Positions 45,675-58,780 of a DNA stretch of 64,000 nt are shown piece after piece (the first letter of the stretch is position 1; every line of letters begins with the position of its first letter). Source of the DNA: Atriophallophorus winterbourni (Eukaryota; Platyhelminthes; Trematoda; Plagiorchiida; Microphallidae); assembly GCA_013407085.1 (NCBI GenBank), contig JACCGJ010016381.1, positions 1 to 64,000 of the forward strand, given 5' to 3'. The notes beneath the pieces were generated by a model. It was not told the origin of the DNA and ran no database searches. It saw nothing but the letters and a program-made list of their open reading frames with translations. Position numbers and translations under genes: made by a program.

Positions 45675-45708
45675 CCGATGAGTGCAAACAACACGAAACC
45701 GATCGTGG
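45675..45708 (+). other. Hammerhead-like motif, plus, T2 no. 2
   Basis: Identical in core to 23830-23863 (CCGATGAG, GAAACCGATC, GTGG). Inverted relative to 45355-45396. (GT)n follows. Confidence 0.4.
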
Positions 45709-45897
45709 TGTGTGTGTGTGATAGAGATGCGCGTTTGCGGATACTGATGCTACTGTCTCGCGTTGGTTAAGAAAAAACGTTACTAAACTGGTTCAGTAGT
45801 ATAAAGAAGTGTATCTAATCAATCTGCTGGATAAAAGTCAACGAAACCTGAAGCTCCTCTTCCAGATCGTGAACAGAACGGCCAGAGTAAAGCCACT

Positions 45898-46685
45898 TAT
45901 TCATAGATTTATTCATAGATTATATGCAGGTAAAAAGCTATGCTTTACAAGACCCACAAAAATGTACATCGGGTCGGATGGTAAAAAATATCAAAATATT
46001 ATTAGATCATTGTCAAACATAAAAAACATACTTTTCCATGTGGATATCTAGTGATTTTTGAAAACATCAACAGTTCCAGATTGTACCACATGAGTAGGTA
46101 AACTGTTCCACAGTTGCACATTGCGAACGGAAAATGCATATTTGCGGCAGTTCAACCTGCTATGCTGTTGGTAAATTTTTAATTGGTGACCTCGCAGATG
46201 TGTGTTATGGGAAAGATGAAACAAATGACCGCAAGGATGATTTGTTTGATTAAGCACTGTCTAAATGAATATAAGTGCTCCTCGTTTCCGTCTGTATTCA
46301 GCCGAATGCAAATTCAATAATTTAAGTCGCGTTTCGTATGGATAATTTGATAGTCCCAGGACGAGTTTTGTTGCTCTGCGCTGTGGAGTTTCTAATAGCA
46401 GAATATCTTTTTTCAACCAAGGATCCCATACCGGTATAGCATATTCAACATGAGGACTTATGTACGTTGGAATCAATTTGCAGGCAATATTGGGGTCAAA
46501 CGAACCTAGGACTCTTTTAAGGAGACCCAAGTTGTTTTCAGCTTTGCAGGCAGCCAGTCGACATTGCATTGAGTTTCCTAAGTCTGATTGGATAATCACA
46601 CCTAAATCTTTTTCGGAGGAGGCGGGTTTAATAACAGTGCGAGCAAGATAATATTCTTTGCTCGACTTGCTGTTGAGAGACAATA
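45898..46685 (-). mobile_element. Minus-strand CR1-like 3' fragment inserted in T2 no. 2
   Basis: Reads EKDLGVIIQSDLG, GSFDPNIACKLIPTYISPHV, YAIPVWDPWLKKDILLLE, then (after one TAG at 46258-46260) RNVQLWNSLPTHVVQSG. This is the thumb and C-terminus of a CR1/jockey ORF2 of a family different from the array's own. The tail lies at the left end with TTCATAGATTTA repeats. It interrupts the KPLT...GNTSTA linker frame seen intact at 43480-43520, which defines the boundaries to within a few bases. Confidence 0.82.
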
Positions 46686-47130
46686 GGCTGGAAATACATC
46701 TGCTGCTCTTGAAGCCGGTAACGAACTGACTCAATATTACTCTAGATTGTTCTACCCTAATGAACGCATATGCTACGATATGTCTGAATTCAGATGACAA
46801 ATTAACACAATACACTATATCGCTGTGAAACCCAAGTGTCCTATTAAAGATACACCTTTCCGCCTACAACCATGCTCCCAAGGTCTATTCTCAACGGTCT
46901 CTGATCATTTCAACCTGCCACTGAGTTGCATGTAGGTTGCTACTGTCGGGAAAAGTGTATGAATCACTCTGATATACAAAGGTGGAAACCGATTCGATGT
47001 GCCTAACTACAGACCAGTCACGTTGATGTTAGTGGTCTCTAAAGTTACCGAACGATTTGCAGCTAACAAACATATCAAATAAACGAGTTGCATAGTATGA
47101 TTTTTTTACTTCAGGTACATTTGTTTTAAG
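46686..47130 (+). pseudogene. CR1-like RT linker and N-terminal RT fragment, T2 no. 2, second copy
   Basis: Continues the frame broken at 45897 (45809-45897 is its left part: LDKSQRNLKLLFQIVN). It contains NRFDVPNYRPVTLM-type RT motif 1 residues with stops. Confidence 0.6.
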
Positions 47131-47895
47131 TTCATGAGCGGTGACCGGTATCGCTTCAGGTTAGGTGAACATGAAGCAATCAAAACACACCACTGTTAGT
47201 AGATGAATCATCAATCCGCAGAACATCGAAAGCTGAACGCAACGAAGATGAACCAATGTTTTCGCGCTCGTATTGAGAGTGCAGGTTTTGACCTACAAAA
47301 GACGTATTACTTTTCATCGATAATGTGTGAAAATTATTCTGCAAAAAAGGTATTGTTATATGCACAAACCATGAAATTGAACAGCATAAAAGCGTCAATG
47401 TCTCAATCCAAAATTATAAATATTCGGACTGAAAGTTGATAGCTTTTTGAAAATAAATGGAACAATGTATTGAACCGAAGTAGTTAAAGGTTTTACGTAT
47501 TTAAGGGGAGTATTGCGAAACATTTAAAGTAACTAAAATTGTATATAAGGAGTGCATCTAGGATAGGCTCACAAATTATGGATATGTTAATTTAATTTTG
47601 CTTTAAAGGACTCAATGCAGGTCGAGTCAGAACCGCACGCAGTTAGATTATGATGAAATAGATCGTCCGCCTAGCAAACCTGGTGCAGGCAGAACTTGTA
47701 TTCTAGAGGGATGAGTTATATCCACCTCTCGTCTACTCTCTACATTAATGAACTTAGTTCTCCTCTAATAGACACTACTCTATAGGTAATAATAATATCA
47801 AGGCTTATTATTTATTTTGGTGGAATCACACAAACCCAGAAGCCGCAGTAGTTTAGTCTACGTAACGTTACAAAAACCTCACCACCCTGTGGTAC
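47131..47895. repeat. Common segment without RT homology, T2 no. 2
   Basis: Same block as 24487-25273. A 78-codon plus frame at 47203-47439 corresponds to 20513-20743. No gene recognised. Confidence 0.55.
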
Positions 47896-47919
47896 TCATT
47901 CGTTATTTGATGTTATGTT

Positions 47920-48590
47920 CGTAGTCTGAACGTTTATAATATTCGCGGAAAGGTGGATAACATTTTGTTAGCCCGTCTATTAAGAATCATAAAACGTGCT
48001 TCTCTTTTTATTAATGAATGCTTCATGGTCTTTTGGCTCGGAGCTGCGTGGCGAGCATCCGTTTCCCAAGAAACTTATCCAAGATATATTCTTCCAAATG
48101 TAGAGCATCTAGCTATTCCATGTGTTAAACGGTATATCTTTCACAGCCACCTAATCTGACATGCTCACCACTGATTTGAGTCAATCATCCGTGAACAGAA
48201 CGCTTCTTAGTATTATGAGTGGGGGTTAATCGTTTATGTTAAGGAGAGAGAACCGGACTCAGCAGAGATAATTGTGGGATTCCGTTAATGGTTTAATATT
48301 TTTGATATGACTCCATATACTCCCAGTCTTGCGCAGTAATCTGATAGGTCGTCGCACAATCATGAGAGAAGTGGATTACCGATTCATTAATGTAGAAGCG
48401 AATTGTATTTGACTGTAACAATAGCTTTGAATGTATTCATGTCATACTTTGCAACGTTACAATAGCTAAAAATGTCTGATTGCTTGATGACGAGATGGCC
48501 CGAAGACACACAATGCGCATAACCGATGAGAGACAACAACCGATAAACCGGTCGAGTCCTTCCGTCCTGATTTTCGAACGTTATATACTA
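47920..48590 (-). pseudogene. Minus-strand RT fragment, T1 no. 5
   Basis: Eroded copy of the T1 minus-strand RT block; a short deletion removes part of the thumb near 48160. Confidence 0.55.
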
Positions 48591-48635
48591 CTTATTAATA
48601 TAATCAGCCTTTAATCAACGACAGAAACACAATTT

Positions 48636-49366
48636 ACCGACGTCCTAGACCATTTCTGCTGCACTGTCTCCACTCGTATGCGGTTCAGGCTTGGTCACCC
48701 TAGCTACAGAATTATATCAGTCTCTTGCACAGAATATATCATCGGACCACCAAGCTCGTAAGTGGATTGAAAAATAAACAATACAAAGATCAGATTACAA
48801 GCCTCAATCTCTTCGACTCTCGCTATCGCCGTCTTAGATGCGAATTGATTGTTATGTTCAATATACTGCATACCCACAACCATCCCCCGAATCAACTATT
48901 CACACGACTACCACCACGAACAAGCCGGAGTCATAACAATACAGTTCGTATTCCCGACTCGAGGCTGAACTGTTGAAGGTATTTTTATTCTGTACGTGTA
49001 TGTTTTACTTGGAACGCCCTACCCCGTAACGATGCACATTTACCCAACTTGGATATATTCAAATGAAACTTGGATAACTTCATGTCGACCAATCCAAACA
49101 TTAAAACAATATATTCTGCATCATAAAGCTTTGAACCCATGCGTCGAAATAAACATATTTACCCAATCAAACCGGTTGAAAACAATTTTTGCTCTATGTA
49201 TTTTTACGTGATTCCTGGACTGAACAATAGGCAAACGAATCCCGTTTTACTACCTACGTTATTTTTAATTCGCATATTATTCTGTCGTTTTTGTAAAGCT
49301 ATGTGCTTTTTAGACCATTAAATTGAATGAAATTGGAAAGAAATTAAAATTTAGAATTGAATTGAT
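48636..49366 (+). pseudogene. CR1-like short 3' fragment, T1 no. 5
   Basis: Has RIYHRTTKLVSGLKNKQYKD and a stop after DSRLNC (TGA at about 48974), independent of the TAA in nos. 1 and 2. Confidence 0.75.
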
Positions 49367-51160
49367 CCTTAACTCTCGTTATTCCACCCGAAAATGTTTT
49401 GCAACAGCAAAATATTACCTCGGACGGTGTTGTCCGCAAATTCGTAAATCTCAACAGGAAATAATTGTCCGGATCTGACGAAACTACCACGTTGATTGTA
49501 AAAAAGTATGCTCATACTTTGTGTACGCCCATCACGTACTTGTTTAAACTCTCTTCAACTTAACGGATCGTTCTCTTTAAGTGGGATTGTGACATCATTA
49601 ACCCCGAACTACAAAGAAGTAAACTGTTCTGAAGTATACAACTATCGACCAGTAACACTACTACCGGGGATCTCTAAATAAAACAGCGTCACGAAACATC
49701 TGGGAGACAACTGCTTGCTCGCAGTCGAAAAATACTTCTTTAGAATAAGACACTCTTTCCTTTCAAACATTGTGCTCGCCCTCGATAACTTGACACAAGC
49801 TGTAGACAAAGGTCTCACATTACACGCTGGTTATCTTGATATGTCAAAAGTATTTGACAGTGTCAACCACAGTCTGTTACTACAATAAATAGAGCAACGT
49901 GTTTTCGAGTGTTCATTACAAGCCTGGTTTGATGAATATCTCCGCGACCGTATAATTCGAATAAGTGTTGATGGCGCTTCGTAACGACTTTATGAATAAG
50001 CGAGTGGAGTGCCGCATGGATCAGTGCTTGAAACAATTCTTTTCCTGATCTATGCAAACGACTTACCTAAACTTGTTCGCTGCAAAATCTTGCTATTGTC
50101 AGATGACATCAAACTGTGGACACATGTACGCACAACTGATGATTTCAGACAGCTTCAACTGGAAATCGATGCTTTACAGGACTGGTCAGTTAGGAATGAA
50201 TTTTCTCTCAATGCCATGCAATTCAAGGTATTAACTTTTGGAAGACATTTCGAGTGCTCTTACACCCTTGGTTCCCATAATCTTGATAGCACTTATAAGG
50301 AGAAGGATTTTAGTGTGGGTGAGCAGCGCTTTAAACCCTCATATAACCCCACAGCTGTCAAGGAAAAGACGTCGAGAGTACTGCTTCTGCTGAAACGCTT
50401 GTTCGGGAGTTTCACGAAGCAAGCTGTTCATCGAATAATTAGTACGTACATGAGGCCAACCCTGGAGTATGCGGCTCAGGCTTGGTCACCCTGGCTACAG
50501 AAGGACATCAGCCTCTTGCAGAGAATATATCATATGATCATCGAGCTCGTTTGTGGTTTAAAGCACAAACGATTCGAAGATAATTTTACAAGTCTTAATC
50601 ACTTCGGCTCTCAATACGACCGTTCTAAAGGTGATTTCGCTCTTATGTTTATTATATTGCACATATCCAGAAATTATCTGAGAGAATTATCCACCCAACT
50701 ACCACCTCGAACCAGCGGGAGTCATGAATACACAGTACATATTCCCGAATCGAGACTGAACAGTCGAAGGTATTTTATTGTGTACGCGTATGTGTTACCT
50801 GGAAATCCCTACCCTCTAAAGTTACGCATTCATCAACTTGGATATATTCAAATCGCATTTGGATAAATTCTTATCGGCCAATCCAAATATTGAACCTATA
50901 TATTTTACACCATTACAACTTCGAAGTTTGAACCCGTGCATTGAAGTAAACTATAAATTTTGATCACAAGGAGTAACATGTGCCATCCAACCAATCTAAA
51001 ACAGTTTCTTTTCTGAGGATGTTAATTTGATTCCAGAACTGCTCAGTAATCAAACGAATCCCATTTTACTGCCAGTGTTATTGGTAATTATCATATTCTT
51101 CTGTGAATTTTGTAAACCTATATGCTTTTTTGACCGCTAAATTGAATTGAATTGAATTGA
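49367..51160 (+). pseudogene. CR1-like RT pseudogene to 3' end, T1 no. 5
   Basis: The frame from SGVPHGSVLETILFLIYAND is open for 285 codons (50009-50866) to the end of the protein, the longest in the array besides no. 1. Catalytic box reads LSDD. The first shared TAA is present (about 49886); the second shared stop site reads TAA instead of TGA (AATAAGCGAGTG, about 49997). Confidence 0.83.
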
Positions 51161-52572
51161 TATTACTAGTATCAACCTGCATGTTTTTAGTAAGCATATC
51201 AACGATTATGGGTTTCGAGTAACTATAAACGGTTACTTAACATGGACATGTTGCACAATAAACGTTGCGAAAACCTTACTGATATAAACCTTGCAAATTG
51301 TCACTAATTCCATATATTCTTCGTATTCAGGGACTGAATACTTCTAGAACGTTGCGCGGAGAACTAGAGAACATAAATTGTAGCTTCCTCGGGATTTAAA
51401 CCAAACCAGCATAAAAGCATTTCTACAGCCACACTAGCCTTTAATCTCATAATCTGTTCCTGTAGGGATCTGAATTTTAATTTTATGTATCAGGTTACGT
51501 GTTGCTTGAAAGTTGGGCATGTATTTGATTTATCCGATTGTTAGCTCAAACGGAAGCACCAATTTTAAATTTGTAAATTGCCTTCCTGTATGCTCTGATT
51601 TGATCAACAATTGGTTCCAAGTGTATTGAACAACAAAGGGATGTTCCATCACTGACTATAGGGTGCGTAACCACAAGTGATCACGTTTTAAATTTCTTCA
51701 TCGATTTTAGAGTCGCAACGTATGTTTTTTCAGTTCAGTTACATTTGCTTTAGGTTCATGCGCAGTGACCGGTTTCGCTACAAGTTAGATGAACTTGAAG
51801 TAATCAAAACACACCACTGTTAGTAGATGAATCATCATCCGCAGAACATAGAAAGCTGAACGCAACGAAGGTGAACCAATGTTTTCGCGCGCGTATTGAG
51901 AGTGCATGTTTTGACCTACAGAACACGTATTATTTTTCATCGATAATGCGTAAAAGTTATTCTTGCAGAAAATGGTTTTGTTATATTCACAAACCATAAA
52001 ATTGAACAGCATAAAAGCGTCAATGTCTTATTCAAAATTCTAAATATTCGGACTGAAAGTTGATAGCTTTCTGAAAATAAATGGAACAATGTATTGACCC
52101 GAAGTAGTTAAACGTTTAAAGTATTTAATGGGAGTATTTCGAAACCATTAAAATAACAAAAAATTGTATATAACGAGTGTATCTAGGATAGGCTTACAAA
52201 TTATGGATATGTTAATTTAATTTTGTTTTGAAGGACTCAATGCAGGGCGAGTCAGAATCGCACGCAGTTAGATTAATCTAAAATAGATAGTCCGCCTAGC
52301 AAACATAGTGCAGGCAGAACTTGTGTCCTAGAGGTATGAGTTATATCCACCTCTCGTCTAATCTGTACATTGATGAACGTAGGTCTCCTTTAACAGACAC
52401 TAGTCTATAGGTAATAATAATATCAAGGCCTATTATTTCTTTCGGTTGAGTCACACAAACCCAGACGTCGCAATAGTCTAGTCTATTAACGTTACGAAAA
52501 ACCCGTGGCTAAGCGCACCACACCTGTGGTACTTCATCGTTTTACGATAACAATCATTCGTTATTCGATGTT

Positions 52573-53305
52573 ATGTTCGAGGTCTGAACCTTTATAATAT
52601 TCGCGTAAAGATGAGTGAGAATCTGTTTGCCTTTCTACGAAGATTCCGGCAACGCTCTCCAGCTTCCTATTATTGAATACTTCATGGTCTTTTGACTCAG
52701 AGCTACGTGCTGAGCCTCCATTTCTCAACAATCATATCCAAGAAATATTCTTCCAAATGTGGAGCATCTCGCTTTTCCATGTGGTAAACGGTATATCATT
52801 CACAGCCACCCAATCTGACATGTTCAAGGATACAAGGATTCAAGTGTATAACAAATCCAAATAATTTTGCACATCCTCACCACTGATTCGAGTCCATCAT
52901 CCGTGAACAGAACACTTTTTAGTATTGTGAGTGGTGGTAAATCGTTTATGAATATGAGAAAGAAGCGAAACTAGCAGAGACCTTTGTGGGATTCCGTTGG
53001 TGGTTTAATATTTTTGATATGACTCCATATACTCCCATTCTTGTGCGTTAATCTGATAGGTCGTCGCAAAATTATGAGAGAAGTGGATTACCGATTCATC
53101 AATTTAGAAGCGAATTGTATTTGACTGTATCAATAGCTTTGACTGTATTCATGTTATACTTTGCAACGTTACAATATCTAAACATGTCTGATTGCTTGAA
53201 GACGAGATGGCCCGAAGACACACAATGCGCATAACTGATGAGAGACAACAACTGAGAAACCGGTCGTGTCCTTCCGTCCTGATTTTCGAACGTTATGAAC
53301 TACTT
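52573..53305 (-). pseudogene. Minus-strand RT fragment, T1 no. 6
   Basis: NGIPQRSLLVSLLSHIHK on the minus strand at about 52930-52995; GP of the motif is lost. Confidence 0.6.
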
Positions 53306-53346
53306 GTTAATATAATCAGCCTTTAATCAACGACAGCAACACAATT

Positions 53347-54073
53347 TACCGACGTCCTAGACCATTTCTGCTCCACTGTCTCCACTCGTATGCGGTTCAG
53401 GTTCGGTCACCCTGGCTACAGAAGGACATCAGTCTCTTGCAGAGAATATATCATCGGACCACCAAGCTCGTAAGTGGTTTAAAACATAAACAGTACGAAA
53501 ATCGCATTACAAGCCCTAATCTCTTCGACTCTCGCTACCGCCGTCTTAGAGGCGACTTGATTCTTATGTTCAATGTACTGCATACCCACAACCATCCCCC
53601 GAATCAACTATTCACACGACTACCACCACGAACAAGCCGGAGTCATAACTATACAGTGCTTATTCCCGACTCAAGGCTGAACTGTCGAAGGTATTTTTAT
53701 TCTGTACGTGTATGTCTTACTTGGAACTCCATACCCCGTAACGATGCACATTCACCCAACGTGGATATATTCAAATCGAACTTGGATAACTTCATGTCGA
53801 CCAATCCAAACATTGACCGCAATATATTCTGCATCATAAAGCTTTGAATCCATGCATCGAAATGAACCTTACATATTTACCCAATCAAACCGGTTGAAAA
53901 CAATGTATTTTTACGTGATTCCTGAACTGATCAGTAGGCAAACGAATCCCGTTTTACTACCTATGTTATTTGTAATTCGCATATTATTCTGTGGTTTTTG
54001 TAAAGCTATGTGCTTTTTAGACCATTAAATTGAATGGAAAATGAATAGAAATTGAAATTGAGAATTGAATTGA
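53347..54073 (+). pseudogene. CR1-like short 3' fragment, T1 no. 6
   Basis: 136-codon open frame (53437-53847) ending NPNIDRNIFCIIKL; the last residues are shifted by a 1-nt change shared with nos. 7 and 8. Confidence 0.77.
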
Positions 54074-55866
54074 TTCTTAACTCTCGTTATTTCACCATAA
54101 ACATTTTTACAACAACAAAATATTACCTCGGACGGTGTTGTTTGCACATTGCTAAATCTCAACACGAAATAATTTTCCGGATTTGACGAAACTACCACGC
54201 TGATTCTAAAAAAGTATGCTCATACTTTGTGTACGCCCATCACGTACTTGTTTAAACTCTCTTCAACTTAACGGATCGTTCTCTTTAAGTGGAAGTATGA
54301 CATCATTTTCCCCAACTACAAAGAAGTAAACTGTTCTGAAGTATCTAACTATCGACCAGTAACACTACTACCGGTGATCTCTAAATGAAACAGCGTCACA
54401 AAACATCTGGGAGACAATTGCTTGCTCGCAGTCGAAAAAAACTTCTTTCAAATAAGACACTCTTTCCTTTCAAACCTTGTGCTCGCCGTCAATAACTTGA
54501 CACAAGCTGTAGACAAAGGTCTCACAATACACGCTTGTCATCTTGATATGTTAAATGCATTTGATATTGTCAACCACAGTCTGTTACTACAATAAATAGA
54601 GCAACGTGTTATCGAGGGTTCATTACTAGCCTGGTTTGAGGATTATCTCCGCGACCGTATAATTCGAATAAGTGTTGATGGCGCTTTGTAACGACTTCTT
54701 AAATGAGCGAGTGGAGTGCCGCATGGATCAGTGCTTGAACCAATTCTTTTCCTGATCTATGCAAACGACTTACCTAAACTTGTTCGCTGCAAAATCTTGT
54801 TATTTTCTGATGACATCAAGTTGTGGACACATGTACGCACAACTGATGATTTCAGACAGCTTCAACTGGAAATCGATGCTTTACAGGACTGGTCAGTTAG
54901 AGATGAATTTTCTTTCAATGCCATACAATTCAAGGTATTAACTTTTGGAAGATATTCCGAGTGCTCTTACACCCTTGGTTCCCATAATCTTGAAACCACT
55001 TATATGGAGAAGGATTTTAATGTGGGTGAGCATCACATTAAACCGTCAAATAAACCCACGGCTGTCAATGAAAAGACGTCAAGAGTACTGCTTCTGCTAA
55101 AACGCTTGTTCGTGTGTTTCACAAAGCAAACTGTCCATCGAATAATTAGTACGTTTATGAGGCCAATCATTGAGTATGCGGCTCAGGCTTGGTCACCCTG
55201 GCTACAGAAGGACATCAGCCTCTTGTAGAGAATATATCATAGGATCATCGAGCTCGTATGTGGTTTAAAGCACAAACGATTCGAAGATAGTATTACAAGT
55301 CTCAATATCTTCGGCTCTCACTACCACCGTCTTAAAGGTGATTTCATTCTTATGTTTATTATATTGCACATATCCAGAAATCACCTGAAAAAATTATTCG
55401 CCCAACTACCACCTCGAGCCAGCGGGTGTCAAGAATACACAGTACATATTCCCGAATCGAGACTGAACATTCAAAGGTATTTCATTGTGTTCACGTATGG
55501 TTTACCTGGAAATCCCTTCCCTCTAAAGTTACACATTCATCAACTTGGACATATTCAAATCGAATTTGGATAAATTCTTATCGGCCAATCCAAATATTGA
55601 ACCTATATATTCTACACCATTCAAACTTAGAAGTTTGAACCCGTGCATTGAAGTAAACTATAAATTTTGATCACAAGGAGTAACATGTGCCATCCAACCA
55701 ATCTAAAACAGTTTCTTTTTTGAGGATGTTTATTTGATTCCAGAACTGCACAGTAATCAAACAAATCCCGTTTTACTACCAGTGTTATTGGTAATTATCA
55801 TATTCTTCTGTGGATTTTGTAAACCTATACGCTTTTTAGACCGCTAAATTGAATTGAATTGAATTA
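54074..55866 (+). pseudogene. CR1-like RT pseudogene to 3' end, T1 no. 6
   Basis: FSDD box; shared TAA and TGA, plus a TAG at 55226-55228 in SLLQRIYH. Residues GEHHIKPSNKPTAVNEKTSR match no. 2, while the flanks (TTDDFRQLQLEIDALQDWS before, HISRNHLKKLFAQLPPR after) match nos. 4 and 7. Confidence 0.83.
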
Positions 55867-57279
55867 ATATTAATAGTATCAACCTGCATGTTTTTAGTAA
55901 GCATATCAACGATTATGGGTTTCGAGTAACTATAAACGGTTACTTAACATGGACATGTTGCACAATAAACGTTGCGAAAACCTTACTGATATAAACCTTG
56001 CAAATTGTCACTAATTCCATATATTCTTCGTATTCAGAGACTGAATACTTCTAGAACGTTGCGCGGAGAACTAGAGAACATAAATTGTAGCTTCCTCGGG
56101 ATTTAAACCAAACCAGCATAAAAGCATTTCTACAGCCACACTGGCCTTTAATCTCATAATCTGTTCCTGTAGGGATCTGGATTTTAATTTTATGTATCAG
56201 GTTACGTGTTGCTTGAAAGTTGGGCATGTATTTGATTTATCCGATTGTTAGCTCGAATGGAAGCACCAATTTTAAATTTGTAAATTGCCTTCCTGTATGC
56301 TCTGATTTGATCAACAATTGGTTCCAAGTGTATTCAACAACAAAGGGATGTTCCATCACTGACTATAGAGTGCGTAACCTCAAGTGATCACGTTTTAAAT
56401 TTCTTCATCGATTTTAGAGTCGCAACGTATGTTTTTTCAGTTCAGTTACATTTGCTTTAGGTCCATGCGCAGTGAACGGTTTCGCTACAAGTAAAATGAA
56501 CTTGAAGTAATCAAAACACACCACTGTTAGTAGATGAATCATCACTCCGCAGAACATAGAAAGCTGAACGCAACGAAGGTGAACCAATGTTTTCGCGCGC
56601 TTATTGAGAGTGCATGTTTTGACCTACTGAACACGTATTATTTTTCATCGATAATGCGTAAAAGTTATTCTGCAGAAAATGGTTTTGTTATATTCACAAA
56701 CCATAAAATTGAACAGCATAAAAGCGTCAATGTCTTATTCCAAAATTCTAAATATTCGGACTGAAAGTTGATAGCTTTCTGAAAATAAATGAAACAATGT
56801 ATTGACCCGAAGTAGTTAAAAGTTTAAAGTATTTAATGGGATTATTTCGAAACCATTAAAATAACAAAAAATTGTATATAACGAGTGTATCTAGGATAGG
56901 CTTACAAATTATGGATATGTTAATTTAATTTTGTTTTGAAGGACTCAATGCAGGGCGAGTCAGAATCGCACGCAGTTAGATTAATCTAAAATAGATAGTC
57001 CGCCTAGCAAACATAGTGCAGGCAGAACTTGTGTCCTAGAGGTATGAGTTATATCCACCTCTCGTCTAATCTGTACATTGATGAACGTAGGTCTCCTTTA
57101 ACAGACACTAGTCTATAGGTAATAATAATATCAAGGCCTATTATTTCTTTCGGTTGAGTCACACAAACCCGGACGTCGCAATAGTCTAGTCTATGGAACG
57201 TTACAAAAACCCGTGGCTAACCGCACCACCCTGTGGTACTTCATCGTTTTACGATAACATCATTGGTTATTCGATGTTA

Positions 57280-58010
57280 TGTTCGAGGTCTGAAACTTTA
57301 TGATATTCGCGTAAAGATGAGTGAGAATCTGTTTGCCTTTCTACGAAGATTCCGGCAACGCTCTCCAGCTTCCTATTATTGAATACTTCATGGTCTTTTG
57401 ACTCAGAGCTACGTGTTGAGCCTCCGTTTCTCAACAATCATATCCAAGAAATATTCTTCCAAATGCGGAGCATCTCGCTTTTCCATGTGTTAAACGGTAT
57501 ATCATTCACAGCCACCCAATCTGACATGTTCAAGGATACAAGGATTCAAGTGTATAACAAATCCAAATAATTTTGCACATCCTCACCACTGATTCGAGTC
57601 CATCATCCGTGAAAAGAACACTTTTTAGTATTGTGAGTGGTGGTAAATCGTTTATGAATATGAGAAAGAAGCGAACCTAGCAGAGACCTTTGTGGGATTC
57701 CGTTGGTGGTTTAATATTTTTGATATGACTCCATATACTCCCATTCTAGCGTGTTAATCTGATAAGTCGCCGCAAAATCATGAGAGAAGTGGATTACCGA
57801 TTCATCAATGTAGAAGCGAATTGTATTTGACTGTATCAATAGCTTTGACTGTATTCATGTTATACTTTGCAAGGTTACAATAGCTAAGCATGTCTGATTG
57901 CTTGAAGACGAGATGGCCCGAAGACACACAATGCGCATAACTGATGAGAGACAACAACCGAGAAACCGGTCATGTCCTTCCGTCCTGATTTTCGAACGTT
58001 ATGAACTACT
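57280..58010 (-). pseudogene. Minus-strand RT fragment, T1 no. 7
   Basis: Same block as no. 6, with NGIPQRSLLGSLLS-type residues at about 57645-57700. Confidence 0.6.
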
Positions 58011-58053
58011 TGTTAATATAATCAGCCTTTAATCAACGACAGCAACAAAAATT

Positions 58054-58780
58054 ACCGACGTCCTAGACCATTTCTGCTCCACTGTCTCCACTCGTATGCG
58101 GTTCAGGTTCGGTCGCCCTGGCTACAGAAGGACATCAGTCTCTTGCAGAGAATATATCATCGGACCACCAAGCTCGTAAGTGGTTTAAAACATAAACAGT
58201 ACGAAGATCGGATTACAAGCCCTAATCTCTTCGACTCTCGCTACCGCCGTCTTAGAGGCGACTTGATTCTTATGTTCAATATACTGCATACCCACAACCA
58301 TCCCCCGAATCAACTGTTCACACGACTACCACCACGAACAAGCCGGAGTCATAACTATACAGTGCTTATTCCCGACTCAAGGCTGAACTGTCGAAGGTAT
58401 TTTTATTCTGTACGTGTATGTCTTACTTGGAACTCCATACCCCGTAACGATGCACATTCACCCAACGTGGATATATTCAAATCGAACTTGGATAACTTCA
58501 TGTCGACCAATCCAAACATTGACCGCAATATATTCTGCATCATAAAGCTTTGAATCCATGCATCGAAATGAACCTTACATATTTACCCAATCAAACCGGT
58601 TGAAAACAATGTATTTTTACGTGATTCCTGAACTGATCAGTAGGCAAACGAATCCCGTTTTACTACCTATGTTATTTGTAATTCGCATATTATTCTGTGG
58701 TTTTTGTAAAGCTATGTGCTTTTTAGACCATTAAATTGAATGGAAAATGAATAGAAATTGAAATTGAGAATTGAATTGAT
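58054..58780 (+). pseudogene. CR1-like short 3' fragment, T1 no. 7
   Basis: 136-codon open frame (58143-58553), nearly identical to no. 6. Confidence 0.77.

Larger units (their letters stand above)
41401..47895. repeat. Macro-satellite unit T2 no. 2, expanded
   Basis: 6,495 bp. Compared with T2 no. 1 it has a deletion near 43240, a partial tandem duplication of the 1.3-kb right part of the T2-specific region, an RTE-like fragment between the two copies, and a minus-strand CR1-like fragment inserted in the second copy. Confidence 0.83.
47896..52534. repeat. Macro-satellite unit T1 no. 5
   Basis: 4,639 bp. The left junction lacks about 20 bp (the CATCGTTTTACGATGACAAT block), so it joins GGTACTC to ATTCGTTATT. 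Hammerhead-like motif at about 48523 is CCGATGAG with TAAAC, the most eroded T1 version. Confidence 0.88.
52535..57241. repeat. Macro-satellite unit T1 no. 6
   Basis: 4,707 bp. Near-identical to no. 7 over its first about 2.4 kb (offset 4,706-4,707), but a tract at about 55025-55345 in its RT follows the no. 2 sequence type, so it is a mosaic. Confidence 0.9.
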
